Shown: positions 1 to 9,290, counted from the stretch's first letter. The stretch is 64,000 nucleotides of DNA from Nitrososphaerota archaeon (GCA_029785615.1 JAFLZH010000003.1:51719-115718); one strand, 5' to 3'. The notes: a model not told the origin generated them from the letters alone. Translations and numbers: made by a program.

Positions 1-2
1 GC

Positions 3-371
3 AAGGTGATCGACGTCGAGGACCAGGCAGGGAAGGCGCTCACCGCGAAGCAGCTCCAAGGGGTCTGCGAGGCCTCCTACCCTGAGTTCGCGGAGAAGTT
101 CCTGGTCTACAGGAAGCTCAGGGAGGGAGGGTATGTCGTGACGCCGGGGATCAAGTTCGGCTCCGACTTCGCCGTCTACGAGCACGGCCCTGGGATAGAT
201 CATGCCCCATACATCGTCCAGGTGATGCCCCCCGGCTCGAAGATGACCGCCACCGCAATGGTCAGGTCAGGGCGGCTGGCTACAACCGTGCGCAAGCAGT
301 TCATCATAGCCATCCCGGACATGGAGAGGAAGTCCATAGAGTTCCTCCGCTACGACTGGTGGCGCGCGTAG
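3..371 (+). CDS. endA: tRNA-splicing endonuclease, C-terminal catalytic domain (partial)
   Basis: This is the end of an archaeal tRNA intron endonuclease, which cuts the bulge-helix-bulge at both exon-intron junctions of precursor tRNAs. The reading frame is open to the left edge, so the N-terminal domain lies outside the window. Visible family signatures are GIKFGSDFAVYE, the HAPYIVQV strand with the catalytic His, and VRKQFIIA with the catalytic Lys. Tyr, His and Lys occur in the order of the family triad. A GTG at 6 could serve as a start but would give only 121 residues, shorter than the usual 170-180 or more. Subunit architecture cannot be judged from this fragment. Confidence 0.88.
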   Translation, partial: KVIDVEDQAGKALTAKQLQGVCEASYPEFAEKFLVYRKLREGGYVVTPGIKFGSDFAVYEHGPGIDHAPYIVQVMPPGSKMTATAMVRSGRLATTVRKQFIIAIPDMERKSIEFLRYDWWRA

Positions 372-380
372 GGGCCTGGC

Positions 381-1223
381 ATGGGCTCGGCGGGGGTTTC
401 GTTCGACCTGGGAGGCGCCCGGGCGGCGTCTTTCAATGTGGGGGACCTCTACCTGAGGCTTGACGAGGTCTTCGACCTGAGGGCCGACCTCGCGCCCTAC
501 TTCGGCGGGAGGGACCTGGCCGTCCCCGAGGCGTTCCCCACACAGTCGTTCTTCGTCGCGGCAGGTCCGCTGCGGGTGGTCGTGGACCCCAGCGACTACG
601 GCAGGCTCGTCGCCCCGGACCACTTCAGGTCTCCGGAGGGCTATGCGCGCCCTCCTCCGCTGGACGCCCAGCTCTCAGCGGCCGGGGTCTCCCCCGGGTC
701 GGTGACCCACGTGGTCGTGACCCACCTCCACTTCGACCACTACGCGGGGGTCACTAAAGGAGGCGCCCTCGCCTTCCCATCGGCGAGATACATCGTCCCT
801 GCGAAGGACTGGGCGATGCCTGACATTGCCGAGGCCAGGAAGAAAGGGGACCGGGACGTCACCGAGACACTCGGGGTCGTGGAGGCCGCGGGGAGGCTGG
901 AGCTGCTCGATGGGCCCCTCGACCTGGGGGACGGCGTGACCGTGGAGCCGTACCCTGGCGAGAGCCCCGGACACCAGGTGGTGGGGCTCCGGTCCGCCCA
1001 TGATTCCTGCTACTTCGTAGGCGACCTCTACCACCTGGCGGAGGAGGTGGAGCACCCGGAGCTCGCGGCCGCCTGGGCCGACGCCAGGGCGCTGACTGCC
1101 AGCAGGCGGCGCTTCTCCGAGCGCGCGGCGGCCGAGCGGGCACTTGTCCTCCCGGGGCATCTTCCGGCGGGGAGGATCGGCTTCAGGGGGTCGGCCCCGA
1201 CCTGGACCGAAGAGCCCGCGTAG
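381..1223 (+). CDS. Metallo-beta-lactamase-fold hydrolase
   Basis: A 280-residue MBL-fold protein. The zinc-binding HxHxDH motif is in THLHFDHYAG near residue 115. Later ligands fit SPGH near residue 197, VGDLYH near residue 210, and a C-terminal PGHLPAGRIGF. The layout resembles the lactonase-like/glyoxalase II-like branch of the superfamily, which hydrolyses esters, lactones or thioesters, but the substrate cannot be read from sequence. It begins with ATG 9 nt after endA, suggesting co-transcription with it. Confidence 0.85.
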   Translation: MGSAGVSFDLGGARAASFNVGDLYLRLDEVFDLRADLAPYFGGRDLAVPEAFPTQSFFVAAGPLRVVVDPSDYGRLVAPDHFRSPEGYARPPPLDAQLSAAGVSPGSVTHVVVTHLHFDHYAGVTKGGALAFPSARYIVPAKDWAMPDIAEARKKGDRDVTETLGVVEAAGRLELLDGPLDLGDGVTVEPYPGESPGHQVVGLRSAHDSCYFVGDLYHLAEEVEHPELAAAWADARALTASRRRFSERAAAERALVLPGHLPAGRIGFRGSAPTWTEEPA

Positions 1224-1259
1224 ACGCAAGCATATAGAACTGACACCCAGGGGCCGGCC

Positions 1260-2042
1260 GTGGATTCGATCGGAGAAGACTCGTACCTGTTGGTGTACAG
1301 GGACAGGCGGAGGCGCTGGCTGGTCAGGCCCAAGGACACCCCGAAGCTTCACACCCACCTGGGGATACTCGACGTGTCGTCACTGATAGGGCGGGGATAC
1401 GGGATAAAGGTCACGACGACTATGGGGGACGAGCTGACGATACTCAGGCCCACCATCGAGGACATGGTGATGAAGCTCGCCAGGAAGACGCAGGTAATCT
1501 ACCCCAAGGACCTCGGCCTGATGGCGCTCAAGTTGGGGGTGCACTCAGGGTCGAAGGTGATAGAGACCGGGACCGGGAGCGGTGCGACGACGGCCTTGAT
1601 GGCCTACCTGGTACAGCCCAGCGGGATGGTCTACACTTACGACCTGAACCCTGAATTCCAAGGGGTGGCCAAGAAGAACATAGAGAAGCTGGGCCTGTCG
1701 CCCTATGTAACCTTCAAGGCCGGGGACTCGCGCCTCGGGTTCGAGGAGGAGGACTTCGACGCTGGGATACTCGACGTCGGGGACCCCTGGGAGGTGGTGC
1801 AGAGCATGAAGCGCGCCCTCAAGCCCTCAGCTTCCATGGCCGCGGTGACGCCGACGACAAACCAGGCGGAGAAGCTTGTGGCGAAGATGAAGGAGGAAGG
1901 GTTCGTCGCCATCGAGACCATGGAGATACTCCTCCGCCACCTCGAGGCGAGGGTGGGCATGACCCGGCCCTCCAACATAATGGTGGGGCACACGGCCTAC
2001 CTTACCTTCGGGAGAGCCACACGGTCGGCGGCCTCATCGTAA
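1260..2042 (+). CDS. trmI: tRNA (adenine-N1)-methyltransferase TrmI
   Basis: A SAM-dependent class I methyltransferase of the TrmI/Gcd14 family, which methylates N1 of A57/A58 in the T-loop of archaeal tRNA. The small N-terminal beta domain (about residues 1-75) is followed by the Rossmann core. The SAM motif VIETGTGSGATTALMA starts near residue 99, the acidic post-I motif is YDLNPE, and the catalytic-site region is AGILDVGDPWE. A TATA-like cATATAGAA about 27 nt before GTG 1260 suggests a leaderless message. It lies with endA in a tRNA-processing neighbourhood. The length is normal. Confidence 0.92.
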   Translation: MDSIGEDSYLLVYRDRRRRWLVRPKDTPKLHTHLGILDVSSLIGRGYGIKVTTTMGDELTILRPTIEDMVMKLARKTQVIYPKDLGLMALKLGVHSGSKVIETGTGSGATTALMAYLVQPSGMVYTYDLNPEFQGVAKKNIEKLGLSPYVTFKAGDSRLGFEEEDFDAGILDVGDPWEVVQSMKRALKPSASMAAVTPTTNQAEKLVAKMKEEGFVAIETMEILLRHLEARVGMTRPSNIMVGHTAYLTFGRATRSAASS

Positions 2043-2078
2043 TAGTTTTAAGCCCAACCCGGTCGCGCAGCCCAGTAA

Positions 2079-2705
2079 TTGAGCAGCAGGGAACGCAACG
2101 AAGACATCGCGACATTGCTCTACATGGTGCCGTTCGCTGTCAGCGGGGTCTACGGCCTCGCCGTCTGGTTCCAGCAGGGGATCTCTGCCATCCTCCCGTC
2201 GCGCGTGTATCTCGCGGTCACCCAGAGCCCCGAGGTCTTCGTCATCGGCTCCCTGGCGGTGCTGGCCGGCGTGGTGATGGAGATCCACGAGACAGACGCA
2301 ACCCAGAGGCGCGCGATGGTGGGCTCGCTGGGGACTACCCTGCAGACGATAGCCGTGGCGAGCGTCTTCTTCGCCCTGGTGGGGACGTTCTACTCCAACG
2401 GCGCCAACGTCGCCGCCGCTGTGGGTGACTTCATGGGCGGGAAGTACAACCTCATCTTCCCTGCGATAATGATCCTCATGAGCTACCTCATCACCGTCCC
2501 GCTCCGGTTCTCAGCCCTAGCCAAGAGTAAGACCCTGGGCCTGGTCCTGCTGCTCCTCGTCCCCGTCGCGATTTACGAGGTCGGGAAGCGCCAGATCTAC
2601 GTGGGGCTGGGTCTGGCCTTCGCCCTCCTCATCATCGGCATCATGACGTACATTCTCCCTGAAAGAGAGAAGGGCGCGGAAGAGGCCCTGGCCCGGGCGA
2701 CCTGA
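2079..2705 (+). CDS. Multi-pass membrane protein of unknown function
   Basis: A 208-residue integral membrane protein with about six hydrophobic segments; those near residues 14-34, 50-68, 90-110, 128-148, 155-172 and 175-193 stand out. I do not recognise a family. It starts with TTG 2079, about 30 nt after an AGTTTTAAG TATA-like box, consistent with a leaderless mRNA. The short acidic N terminus and charged C-terminal tail contain no evident motif. It lies 19 nt upstream of a GDT1-type transporter in the same direction, so the two may be co-expressed. Confidence 0.75.
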   Translation: MSSRERNEDIATLLYMVPFAVSGVYGLAVWFQQGISAILPSRVYLAVTQSPEVFVIGSLAVLAGVVMEIHETDATQRRAMVGSLGTTLQTIAVASVFFALVGTFYSNGANVAAAVGDFMGGKYNLIFPAIMILMSYLITVPLRFSALAKSKTLGLVLLLLVPVAIYEVGKRQIYVGLGLAFALLIIGIMTYILPEREKGAEEALARAT

Positions 2706-2724
2706 CCGCAGACATACTGGGCCC

Positions 2725-3324
2725 ATGGCCGCCGCCATCCTGTCTCCCTTCGCCACGATCGCCGCCGCCATGTTCGTGACCGAGCTCACCGACAAGGACG
2801 CCATCCTGATCCTGGGCGTGTCGTCCAGGGGGAGGCCGGTGCTCACATTCCTGGCGGGGGTGACGGCGTTCACCCTCACCACGGGGCTGTTCGTCAGCAT
2901 CGGCTCGGTCCTGGTGCTCTACGTGCCTGTCGCGTGGATCCGCCTGGCCGGCGGGGCGATGATGCTCAGCTACGGCGCCTGGGAAGCCAGGGGCCTGGTT
3001 GGCGCGAAGGTCTCAGAGATGGAGGAGTCCAGGGTGGAGAAGCGGAAGTCGGCGGCCGGCTTCTTCCTCGCGCTCGTGGGGGCCCTGGTCTTCCTCGACG
3101 TCGCAGGGGACGCCACAGAGGTCCTCACAGTCGTCCTGGTCGCCCGCTACGCAGAGCCGCTGCTCGTGTTCGGCGCGGCGTGCGCCGGCCTCTATGCCGC
3201 CACGGCCATGGAGGCCGCCCTGGGGAGCAGGCTCGGCAGGCTGCTCAGTCCGCGGAGGCTGAGGGTCCTCTCTGCGGCCGTCTTCTTCGCCCTGGGGGGT
3301 TTCATATTCCTGACGAGCCTGTGA
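2725..3324 (+). CDS. GDT1/TMEM165 (UPF0016)-type cation transporter
   Basis: A 199-residue membrane protein with two hydrophobic halves separated by a charged loop near residues 95-110. Each half has an acidic signature: TELTDKDA near residue 20 and DVAGDATEV near residue 125. These correspond to the paired E-x-G-D-[KR]-[TS] motifs of the GDT1/TMEM165 family, which moves Mn2+ or Ca2+ across membranes. Both motifs deviate from consensus (LTD for xGD in the first, D for E in the second), so ion specificity is uncertain. It follows another membrane protein by 19 nt. Confidence 0.78.
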   Translation: MAAAILSPFATIAAAMFVTELTDKDAILILGVSSRGRPVLTFLAGVTAFTLTTGLFVSIGSVLVLYVPVAWIRLAGGAMMLSYGAWEARGLVGAKVSEMEESRVEKRKSAAGFFLALVGALVFLDVAGDATEVLTVVLVARYAEPLLVFGAACAGLYAATAMEAALGSRLGRLLSPRRLRVLSAAVFFALGGFIFLTSL

Positions 3325-3370
3325 CCGGGGGCACCTTCATTAAGAGCAGGCGGGCATGGGACCACGTTCC

Positions 3371-4813
3371 ATGTCAGGGGCGAGCCAGGAGGGCATCACA
3401 ACGAAGAAGGCCGACAACTTCGACGAATGGTACACCCAGGTCGTCCTGAAGTCAGAGGTAGCCGACTACAGCCCCGTCTCCGGGTGCGTGGTCTACAGGC
3501 CGTCCGGGTACGCCATCTGGGAGAACATCCAGAGGGAGACCGACGCCCTCTTCAAGAAGGCTGGCATCTCGAACACATACTTCCCGCTCTTCATCCCCGA
3601 GCGCCTCCTGAAGAAAGAGGCCGCGCACGTGGAGGGGTTCGCCCCAGAGGTCGCCTGGGTCACCGAGGCCGGGAGCTCGAAGCTAGACGAGAGGCTGGCC
3701 ATACGCCCTACTTCGGAGTCGCTGATGTACGAGGTGGTCTCGCGCTGGATAAGGTCGTGGAGGGACCTCCCCATGAGGCTGAACCAGTGGAACAACGTGG
3801 TCCGCTGGGAGTTCAAGAACCCGGCGTTCATACTCAGGTCCAGAGAGTTCCTCTGGAACGAGGGGCACTCGCTCTTCGCGACCAGGGAAGAGGCTGAGGC
3901 CGAGCGCGACCAGATACTCGGGATCTACCGCAAGGTGACCGAAGAGTGCCTCGCCCTGCCGGGGTACCTGGGGAAGAAGACCAGGGGGGAGACCTTCGCC
4001 GGGGCGGAGGGGACGTACAGCATCGAGCACCTATTGCCGGACGGCAAGGCCATCCAGGGGCCCGACTGGCACGCCGACGGACAGAACTTCTCGAAGGCCT
4101 TCGGGATCGTCTTCATCGACAGAGAGGGGAACAAGCAGTTCGCCTACCAGAACACCTGGGCCATCTCCACCCGGGAGATAGGGGTCATGCTCGCTGTCCA
4201 CAGCGACGACAAGGGGGCCGTGGTCCCCCCCAGGCTGGCGGCGATCCAAGTCGTCCTCGTCCCCATAGTCAACGACGAGAGCAAGCAGGTCGTCCTCGCC
4301 GAGGCGAGGAAGCTGATGGACTCGCTCTCCGGGTTCAGGTCCCGCTTTGACGACAGGGACCACCTCACCCCCGGCAGGAAGTTCAACGAGTGGGAGCTCA
4401 AGGGGGTCCCGCTGCGGATCGAGTTCGGGCCCAGGGACATGAGGGAGGGGCAGGCAGTCCTGGTCAGGAGGGACACCGGAGGGAAGAGGACCGTCAAGGC
4501 AGCCGCCCTGGCGGCCGAGGTCTCCAAGGAGCTGGAAGACATCCAGTCCAACCTGTTCGCCAGGGCTGCGGAGGCGCTCAGGAAGAACACCCACGACGCG
4601 CGGACCCTGGACGAGCTGAAGACGGTGATGGCGGAGGAAGGGGGGATCGTGCGCATCCGATGGTGCGGGGACGCCAACTGCGAGGCGAAGGCGCGGGGTG
4701 CGGCCGGGGGGAAGATACTCAACGTCCCGCTGGAGCAGGAGCCTGGGAAGGGGGGGTGCGTCGCCTGCGGCGAGCCCGCCCCGGTGGTCGCGCTCTACGG
4801 CAAGTCCTACTAG
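3371..4813 (+). CDS. proS: Prolyl-tRNA synthetase, archaeal/eukaryotic type
   Basis: A class II aminoacyl-tRNA synthetase that charges tRNA-Pro. Motif 1 region VYRPSGYAIWENIQ, motif 2 around RWEFKNPAFILRSREFLWNEGHS, and motif 3 STREIGVMLAVHSDD lie in order. An anticodon-binding domain follows from about residue 285, then a C-terminal zinc-type domain with cysteines in WCGDANCEAK and GCVACG, and the terminal Tyr typical of this subtype. ATG 3371 is preferred to ATG 3356 because the TTCATTAAGAG box lies about 30 nt before it. The stop shares CTAG with the convergent kinase gene. Confidence 0.97.
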   Translation: MSGASQEGITTKKADNFDEWYTQVVLKSEVADYSPVSGCVVYRPSGYAIWENIQRETDALFKKAGISNTYFPLFIPERLLKKEAAHVEGFAPEVAWVTEAGSSKLDERLAIRPTSESLMYEVVSRWIRSWRDLPMRLNQWNNVVRWEFKNPAFILRSREFLWNEGHSLFATREEAEAERDQILGIYRKVTEECLALPGYLGKKTRGETFAGAEGTYSIEHLLPDGKAIQGPDWHADGQNFSKAFGIVFIDREGNKQFAYQNTWAISTREIGVMLAVHSDDKGAVVPPRLAAIQVVLVPIVNDESKQVVLAEARKLMDSLSGFRSRFDDRDHLTPGRKFNEWELKGVPLRIEFGPRDMREGQAVLVRRDTGGKRTVKAAALAAEVSKELEDIQSNLFARAAEALRKNTHDARTLDELKTVMAEEGGIVRIRWCGDANCEAKARGAAGGKILNVPLEQEPGKGGCVACGEPAPVVALYGKSY

Positions 4814-5724
4814 GCCATCGGCACGGTGGCGACGGGGTCCGCGGCCGAATAGAGCCTGACCGAAGTCTCGTCGACGCTCATGGGGAGGTCCACCTTCGCC
4901 AAGGCTATCATCTGGAGCGAAAGGGAAGACGCCGCTATCCCGAAGCAGGCGCTCCGGAGGAAGTCCCTGCTCTTGAGGTACCAGGCGACGGTCGCGCCGC
5001 TCAGCACGTCGCCTGCGCCGGTGCTGTCGAGGACCGGGGACTTGGGGACCCCCACCCGGTAGACCCTGGAGCCGTCGAGGACGTAGCACGAGTCCCCGCC
5101 CTGGGTGACGATCCCTTTCCTTACCCCGAGGGCGGATATCTTGCCGAGGGCCTCCACCGGGTCCCTCCTCCCGGTGAGCATCTCCGCCTCGGTCCTATCC
5201 ATCTTCACAGCGTGGACCCTGGAGAGCATCTTCGGGTCCCTTGGTGGGGCGAACGCCACCGTCCCGTCGGCGCCGAAGGACCTGACGAAGCCCTGCGGGT
5301 CGAGGAAGACGAACTCGCTGCGGGAGGCTATCTCGTCCAAGAGGGCCGGCGACACCTCTCCGGCGACGGGGCTGACCAGGGCGGCGTTGAATCTCGTGTC
5401 CGGAGGGATCTGCGCGGAGCTCACGTCGTCGCACCTGCTGGTCAGCCTGAGGGTCCTCGTCCCGGCGCTGTTGCCTACGCTGAACCTCGTGGTCGGCTTC
5501 GTCGGGCTCCTGTCAGCGGCCCTGAGCACCACCCCGTTCCTCATCAGCCACACCGCCTGGTCGTCTGGGAAGTCGGCGCCCACCCTCGTCAGAGGGATCA
5601 CTTCGTTGCCGAACCTGGAGCAGAGCAGTCCAGCGTAGGACGGCGGGCCGCCCACCGACATCACCTGGCGCGTCGGCAGCTGGATCGTGTCAATGGTTAC
5701 GAAGCCGGCGACCAGGACCTTCAT
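4810..5724 (-). CDS. PfkB-family carbohydrate/nucleoside kinase
   Basis: A 304-residue ribokinase-fold sugar or nucleoside kinase. The C-terminal PfkB signature DSTGAGDVLSGA near residue 233 holds the catalytic Asp and the anion hole. The N-terminal MSVGGPPSYAG segment resembles the substrate-site GG motif. The KMDRTEAEMLTGR and GIVTQGGD stretches fit the ATP-site strands of the family. The substrate is not determinable. The promoter is divergent from the MFS gene, with a GATAAAAC box about 26 nt before the ATG. It is convergent with proS, the two genes overlapping by the 4 nt CTAG that supplies both stop codons. Confidence 0.9.
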   Translation of the reverse strand: MKVLVAGFVTIDTIQLPTRQVMSVGGPPSYAGLLCSRFGNEVIPLTRVGADFPDDQAVWLMRNGVVLRAADRSPTKPTTRFSVGNSAGTRTLRLTSRCDDVSSAQIPPDTRFNAALVSPVAGEVSPALLDEIASRSEFVFLDPQGFVRSFGADGTVAFAPPRDPKMLSRVHAVKMDRTEAEMLTGRRDPVEALGKISALGVRKGIVTQGGDSCYVLDGSRVYRVGVPKSPVLDSTGAGDVLSGATVAWYLKSRDFLRSACFGIAASSLSLQMIALAKVDLPMSVDETSVRLYSAADPVATVPMA

Positions 5725-5871
5725 TCGGCGCGCACCGGCTTCTAGGTTTTATCAAGATTTACGAAACGGCGGCGTGTTCCTGCCGGGGGCGCGGGGCGCT
5801 GTCCGTGAGAAGTCCGACGGAATCTTGGCGATTCGGCCACTTTATTAGACCGGCGGGGCACCACCCTGCGG

Positions 5872-7263
5872 TTGTCCTACTCCAGCAAACTGGAGGAATC
5901 AGCATGGACGTCGTCGCACAGTTGGATTTTCATCTCCTTCTCGGTGGGGATGTTGCTTGAGGCTTACATCTACGGCTTGGGGAGTTTCGCGGCATACTGG
6001 TTCAGCGCGCTTCCTAGCCTCTTGGGCACGCTGGCCCTTGTCTGGTCCCCCCTGTGGCTGATAATCGGGATCGCGTTTGCCGGTCCACTCTCCGACGCCC
6101 TAGGACGCAGGACGACGTTCTTCCTCACGATGGCCCTTTACGCCGTAGGCTCTGTCGGAATGCTCATAAGCGGGGCGTACCAGTCCGTACTATTCTTCCT
6201 CGCCCTATTGCTCTTCGCCGCGGGGGGCGAGATGAACACCATAATGGCGGCCAACCACGAGCTGATGCCAAGGAAGTACAGGAGCAGGACCATGTTCTGG
6301 GAAATCAACTTCATCAACGTCGGGGGCGTCCTGCTCGGGATAGTGGGTATCGTCGCCGCCACCTCCTATGGCTCCCTCGACTACTCGAGGGACATGATTG
6401 CCGTCATCTTCCTTCCACTGCTCCTGCTACTGATATACAGCAGACTGAAGATCCCCGAATCAGTGCGCTGGCTCGAAGCGAAAGGCAAGACCGCGGAGGC
6501 GGCTGCCCTGGCCCAGAAGCTGTCTGCGGGGCCGGCCAAGGACGACCCCCCGGTAGCCGCACCGGCTTTGCAGGCTGCAGCGGGGGGGAGGCGTCCATCT
6601 ACCGCGACAAAGATCTTCGTGGTGACAGCCATCGCCGGAGCCAACGCCGTCGGGTTCGGACTCATGACCTATTCTCTCGGCTACTACTACTATGCCAGCC
6701 AGATCGCGAGCATCATCCTGGTGGCGAACCTGGTGGGCTTCTTCGCAGGCGCGGTCGTGTCCATCATGGCGGAGAAGTGGAGCAGGAAGAAGGTGCTCAC
6801 CTACTCGATGATAGGGACCTTCATAGTCACCTGGGGAATCTATTTCCTGAACATCTCCACCGCGGCGTTCTCTAACTCGCTGATAACATTCTACGTTGTC
6901 CTGGTCATCCTCAACGTGTTCGTGGGGGCCGGGTATCTGGCAGAAGACACCCTGAAGGGGGAGGTCTGGAACACCACGAGGAGGGGGACCCTGACGGCGC
7001 TCACCAGGTTCCTATCCATAGGGGCGGCCATCCCTGCCTACTACATCGGCCTGAGCCTCTCCGAGAACAATTACATCCTGTTCAACGCGCTGGTCTGGAC
7101 CGTCGGAATGGTCGCGGTCCTGGTCTGGCACTTCCGGGGGATCGAGACGGGCCAGGGGGTCAGCATCGCCGTCGCTTCTGGGGAGGGGCCCGTGGTCTCG
7201 CCTTCCACGCCCGCCATGGGTACGCCTGAGGCGCGGGCGCTGAACCAGCCGGACGCAAAGTAG
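5872..7263 (+). CDS. MFS transporter (sugar/organic-acid symporter type)
   Basis: A 463-residue major facilitator with two sets of hydrophobic helices. MFS motif A appears as GPLSDALGRR in the loop after helix 2, and PESVRWLEAKG before the central loop matches the PESPRWL hallmark of the sugar-porter-like branch. The central cytoplasmic loop lies near residues 200-245. It starts with TTG 5872, 28 nt after a CTTTATTAG box, so it is probably leaderless. It is transcribed away from the PfkB kinase, a pairing that would suit sugar uptake, but the substrate is an inference only. Confidence 0.9.
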   Translation: MSYSSKLEESAWTSSHSWIFISFSVGMLLEAYIYGLGSFAAYWFSALPSLLGTLALVWSPLWLIIGIAFAGPLSDALGRRTTFFLTMALYAVGSVGMLISGAYQSVLFFLALLLFAAGGEMNTIMAANHELMPRKYRSRTMFWEINFINVGGVLLGIVGIVAATSYGSLDYSRDMIAVIFLPLLLLLIYSRLKIPESVRWLEAKGKTAEAAALAQKLSAGPAKDDPPVAAPALQAAAGGRRPSTATKIFVVTAIAGANAVGFGLMTYSLGYYYYASQIASIILVANLVGFFAGAVVSIMAEKWSRKKVLTYSMIGTFIVTWGIYFLNISTAAFSNSLITFYVVLVILNVFVGAGYLAEDTLKGEVWNTTRRGTLTALTRFLSIGAAIPAYYIGLSLSENNYILFNALVWTVGMVAVLVWHFRGIETGQGVSIAVASGEGPVVSPSTPAMGTPEARALNQPDAK

Positions 7264-7361
7264 AAGCCGAGACGGGCTGAGCTTTAGGAACAGACTCCAG
7301 TTCCAGGTGGCGCACCTGCTCCATAGGTTTAAAGAGGGACGGCGCGGGCGCGGACTCTGCT

Positions 7362-7637
7362 TTGTCCAAGAAGAGGAAGAGTCGAGGACGTTCCAAGGGA
7401 GGGAAGGGGCGCAGCGACACCATCTACTGCAGCAACTGCGGGGCTTCTGTCCCCAGGGACAAGGCGAAGAAGGTCACCAAGCGGACCAGCCTAGTCGAGC
7501 CGACCCTCGCCAGGGAGCTCAGGGCCGCGGGGGCATACATTGCCTCCCCCACCCAGGTGGCTTACTACTGCGTGTCCTGCGCAGTGCACTACGGGATCGT
7601 GAAGGTCAGGGCCAAGTCCGAGCGGCGGTCCTGGTAG
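7362..7637 (+). CDS. rps26e: Ribosomal protein S26e
   Basis: A 91-residue small-subunit ribosomal protein. It has a lysine/arginine-rich N terminus and two zinc-ligand pairs, CSNCG near residue 23 and CVSC near residue 73, spaced as in S26e. The family is present in eukaryotes and TACK archaea but not in Euryarchaeota, so it helps place the organism. The TTG start at 7362 lies about 30 nt after GTTTAAAGA, consistent with a leaderless mRNA. The gene stands alone between the MFS gene and a convergent cyclophilin gene. Confidence 0.95.
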   Translation: MSKKRKSRGRSKGGKGRSDTIYCSNCGASVPRDKAKKVTKRTSLVEPTLARELRAAGAYIASPTQVAYYCVSCAVHYGIVKVRAKSERRSW

Positions 7638-7797
7638 CATCCAGGCACCCGTTCTCCACCCACGCCGTCATTGCCATTCATCGCGCTGCCGCCTTAGTCG
7701 CCCGACGGCGGGCTTTCACTCGTCTCTGACTTGATCTGAGGCGCGAGCGGGGGGAGGTGCGGCCTTCCGCGGGCTGTGCCTATCTCTCGCCAGGGCG

Positions 7798-8514
7798 CTA
7801 GGGGCACGCGGTGAGGGCTTGCGGCGACGGGGCTTCGGAGGCCGGTATGATGGTGGCGTTGTTCAGCATCGCCTTGGACGGGTAGGCTGGCTGGGAGTAG
7901 TAGGGCGAGGAAGAAGACAGCGTGGGCTCGATCTTGCCATAGGTCGGGTCGGTCTTCGGGTTCGCCAGCGCGCAGACGGCGCTCATCCCGGATATCACCT
8001 TGGCGAAGACCGTGTAGTTGTCATTGAGACTGGGGTTGTTGACCAGGTTGATGAAGAACTGGGACGTCGACGAGCCCTTCGGCGAGGTGCTCGCCATCCC
8101 CAGATACCCAGCGTCGTTGTGGAGCGTCCCGCACCATTCGAACGGCACGGACTGGCTCGAGCCTCCCTGACCCCAGGTCGACCTGGTGCTGTTCACGGCG
8201 CCGCGGGTGTTCGGGTCGCCGGTCTGTATCACGAAGCCGGGCATGATCCTGTGCCAGACCAGGTTGTCATAGAACCCGGAGCTGGTCAGGTTGACGAAGT
8301 TCGCCACCGCCTTGGGGGCGCAGCTTGGGTAGAGCTCGAGGTAGATGTACCCCTGGCTGGTCCCGAGCTTCGCATAGACCGGGGGTGTCTGGTAGATGTA
8401 CGTCCAGTAGATCTCCCACCCCGCGGCGCCGACCAGGAGCGCTATTATCACGACGCCGGCTACCTTCCCCCAAGGGGTCTTCTGCGCCTTCCGCCGGCCC
8501 GGCTTGTCGACCAA
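7798..8514 (-). CDS. Membrane-anchored cyclophilin peptidyl-prolyl isomerase
   Basis: A 238-residue protein with a basic N terminus and a single membrane helix (about residues 18-38), followed by a cyclophilin domain that should face outside the cell. The catalytic stretch WHRIMPGFVIQTGDP holds the key Arg and Gln. SQFFINL and YTVFAKVISGM are further cyclophilin signatures. It probably assists folding of secreted or membrane proteins by proline isomerisation. TTG 8514 is supported by a TATA-like box near 8541-8549. A small C-terminal extension of about 40 residues follows the core. Confidence 0.93.
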   Translation of the reverse strand: MVDKPGRRKAQKTPWGKVAGVVIIALLVGAAGWEIYWTYIYQTPPVYAKLGTSQGYIYLELYPSCAPKAVANFVNLTSSGFYDNLVWHRIMPGFVIQTGDPNTRGAVNSTRSTWGQGGSSQSVPFEWCGTLHNDAGYLGMASTSPKGSSTSQFFINLVNNPSLNDNYTVFAKVISGMSAVCALANPKTDPTYGKIEPTLSSSSPYYSQPAYPSKAMLNNATIIPASEAPSPQALTACP

Positions 8515-8631
8515 GTCTAGGCCGCAGGCGTTCCCGCGACCGTAGAAATACGCTTCGCTTGTCTGAGCGCCTGGACGGCCCTTGCGCGCTTCGCCCCGGC
8601 CTCAGGGTGAGTGATTCGCCCACGCGGGACC

Positions 8632-9234
8632 CTACGGAGAAGCCGCGGCCGGCTTCTGCCCCTCCGCCCCGAGCCCCTTGACCGCGGTGTAGCTCCTTTC
8701 GATGAAGGTGAACGCTGCCACCGCCACTACCAGAAGCAGCCCCCAGCCGAGGAGGCCCACCAGGGAGAAGACTGCAACTATCAGCAGCCTCTCGCTCCTC
8801 TCCCCTATCCCGACCCCTGCGAGCTTGACCCCGAGGGCGTCCCCTTTGGCCCTGGTGTAGCTGACCAGGAGGCTGAGCGAGAGCGCGAGGAGGACCGTAG
8901 CCGGGTCGGCGAACCCCCCCATGAGTATGCCTGTGAACAGGGCGACCTCGGCCACCCTGTCCAGGGTCGAGTCGAGGAACGCCCCCCTCCTGGATGTCCT
9001 GCCGGTCACCCGGGCGACCGCGCCGTCAACTATGTCGAACCACCCGCCCATGAGTATCAGCACCCCGCCGAAGAGCTCCCCGGAGTACCGCCCCGTGGAG
9101 TAGGAGGCGGCCGCAAGCACTGAGAGGACGAGGCCGACGGCTGTCCACGCGGTGGGGGACCCTTCCACCTTCGCGAAGGCTCTCCCCACTGACCCTAGGG
9201 ACGACTCGAGCCTCCCGCGCAGCCTGTCCAGCAC
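8632..9234 (-). CDS. CDP-alcohol phosphatidyltransferase (archaetidylinositol-phosphate synthase type)
   Basis: A 200-residue membrane enzyme of polar lipid headgroup synthesis. The full CDP-alcohol phosphotransferase motif D-x2-D-G-x2-A-R-x8-G-x3-D-x3-D lies near residues 67-92, starting DIVDGAVAR. The rest is about five hydrophobic helices. Its size and the archaeal context favour archaetidylinositol phosphate synthase (CDP-archaeol plus inositol-1-phosphate), although another alcohol acceptor is possible. It starts with GTG 9234 and appears to share one palindromic TATA box with the divergent gene at 9291. Confidence 0.88.
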   Translation of the reverse strand: MLDRLRGRLESSLGSVGRAFAKVEGSPTAWTAVGLVLSVLAAASYSTGRYSGELFGGVLILMGGWFDIVDGAVARVTGRTSRRGAFLDSTLDRVAEVALFTGILMGGFADPATVLLALSLSLLVSYTRAKGDALGVKLAGVGIGERSERLLIVAVFSLVGLLGWGLLLVVAVAAFTFIERSYTAVKGLGAEGQKPAAASP

Positions 9235-9257
9235 GGTCCGGCGGTCTCCACCTTTTC

Positions 9258-9265
9258 TATATATA
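9258..9265. promoter_or_regulatory. Shared bidirectional TATA box
   Basis: The eight-base run TATATATA is identical on both strands. Its centre is about 28 nt from GTG 9234 on the minus strand and about 29 nt from TTG 9291 on the plus strand. Both are the spacing expected for archaeal leaderless transcripts, so one box seems to serve both divergent genes. Confidence 0.65.
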
Positions 9266-9290
9266 CCAAAGGGAGGCGGAGTCGGTAGCG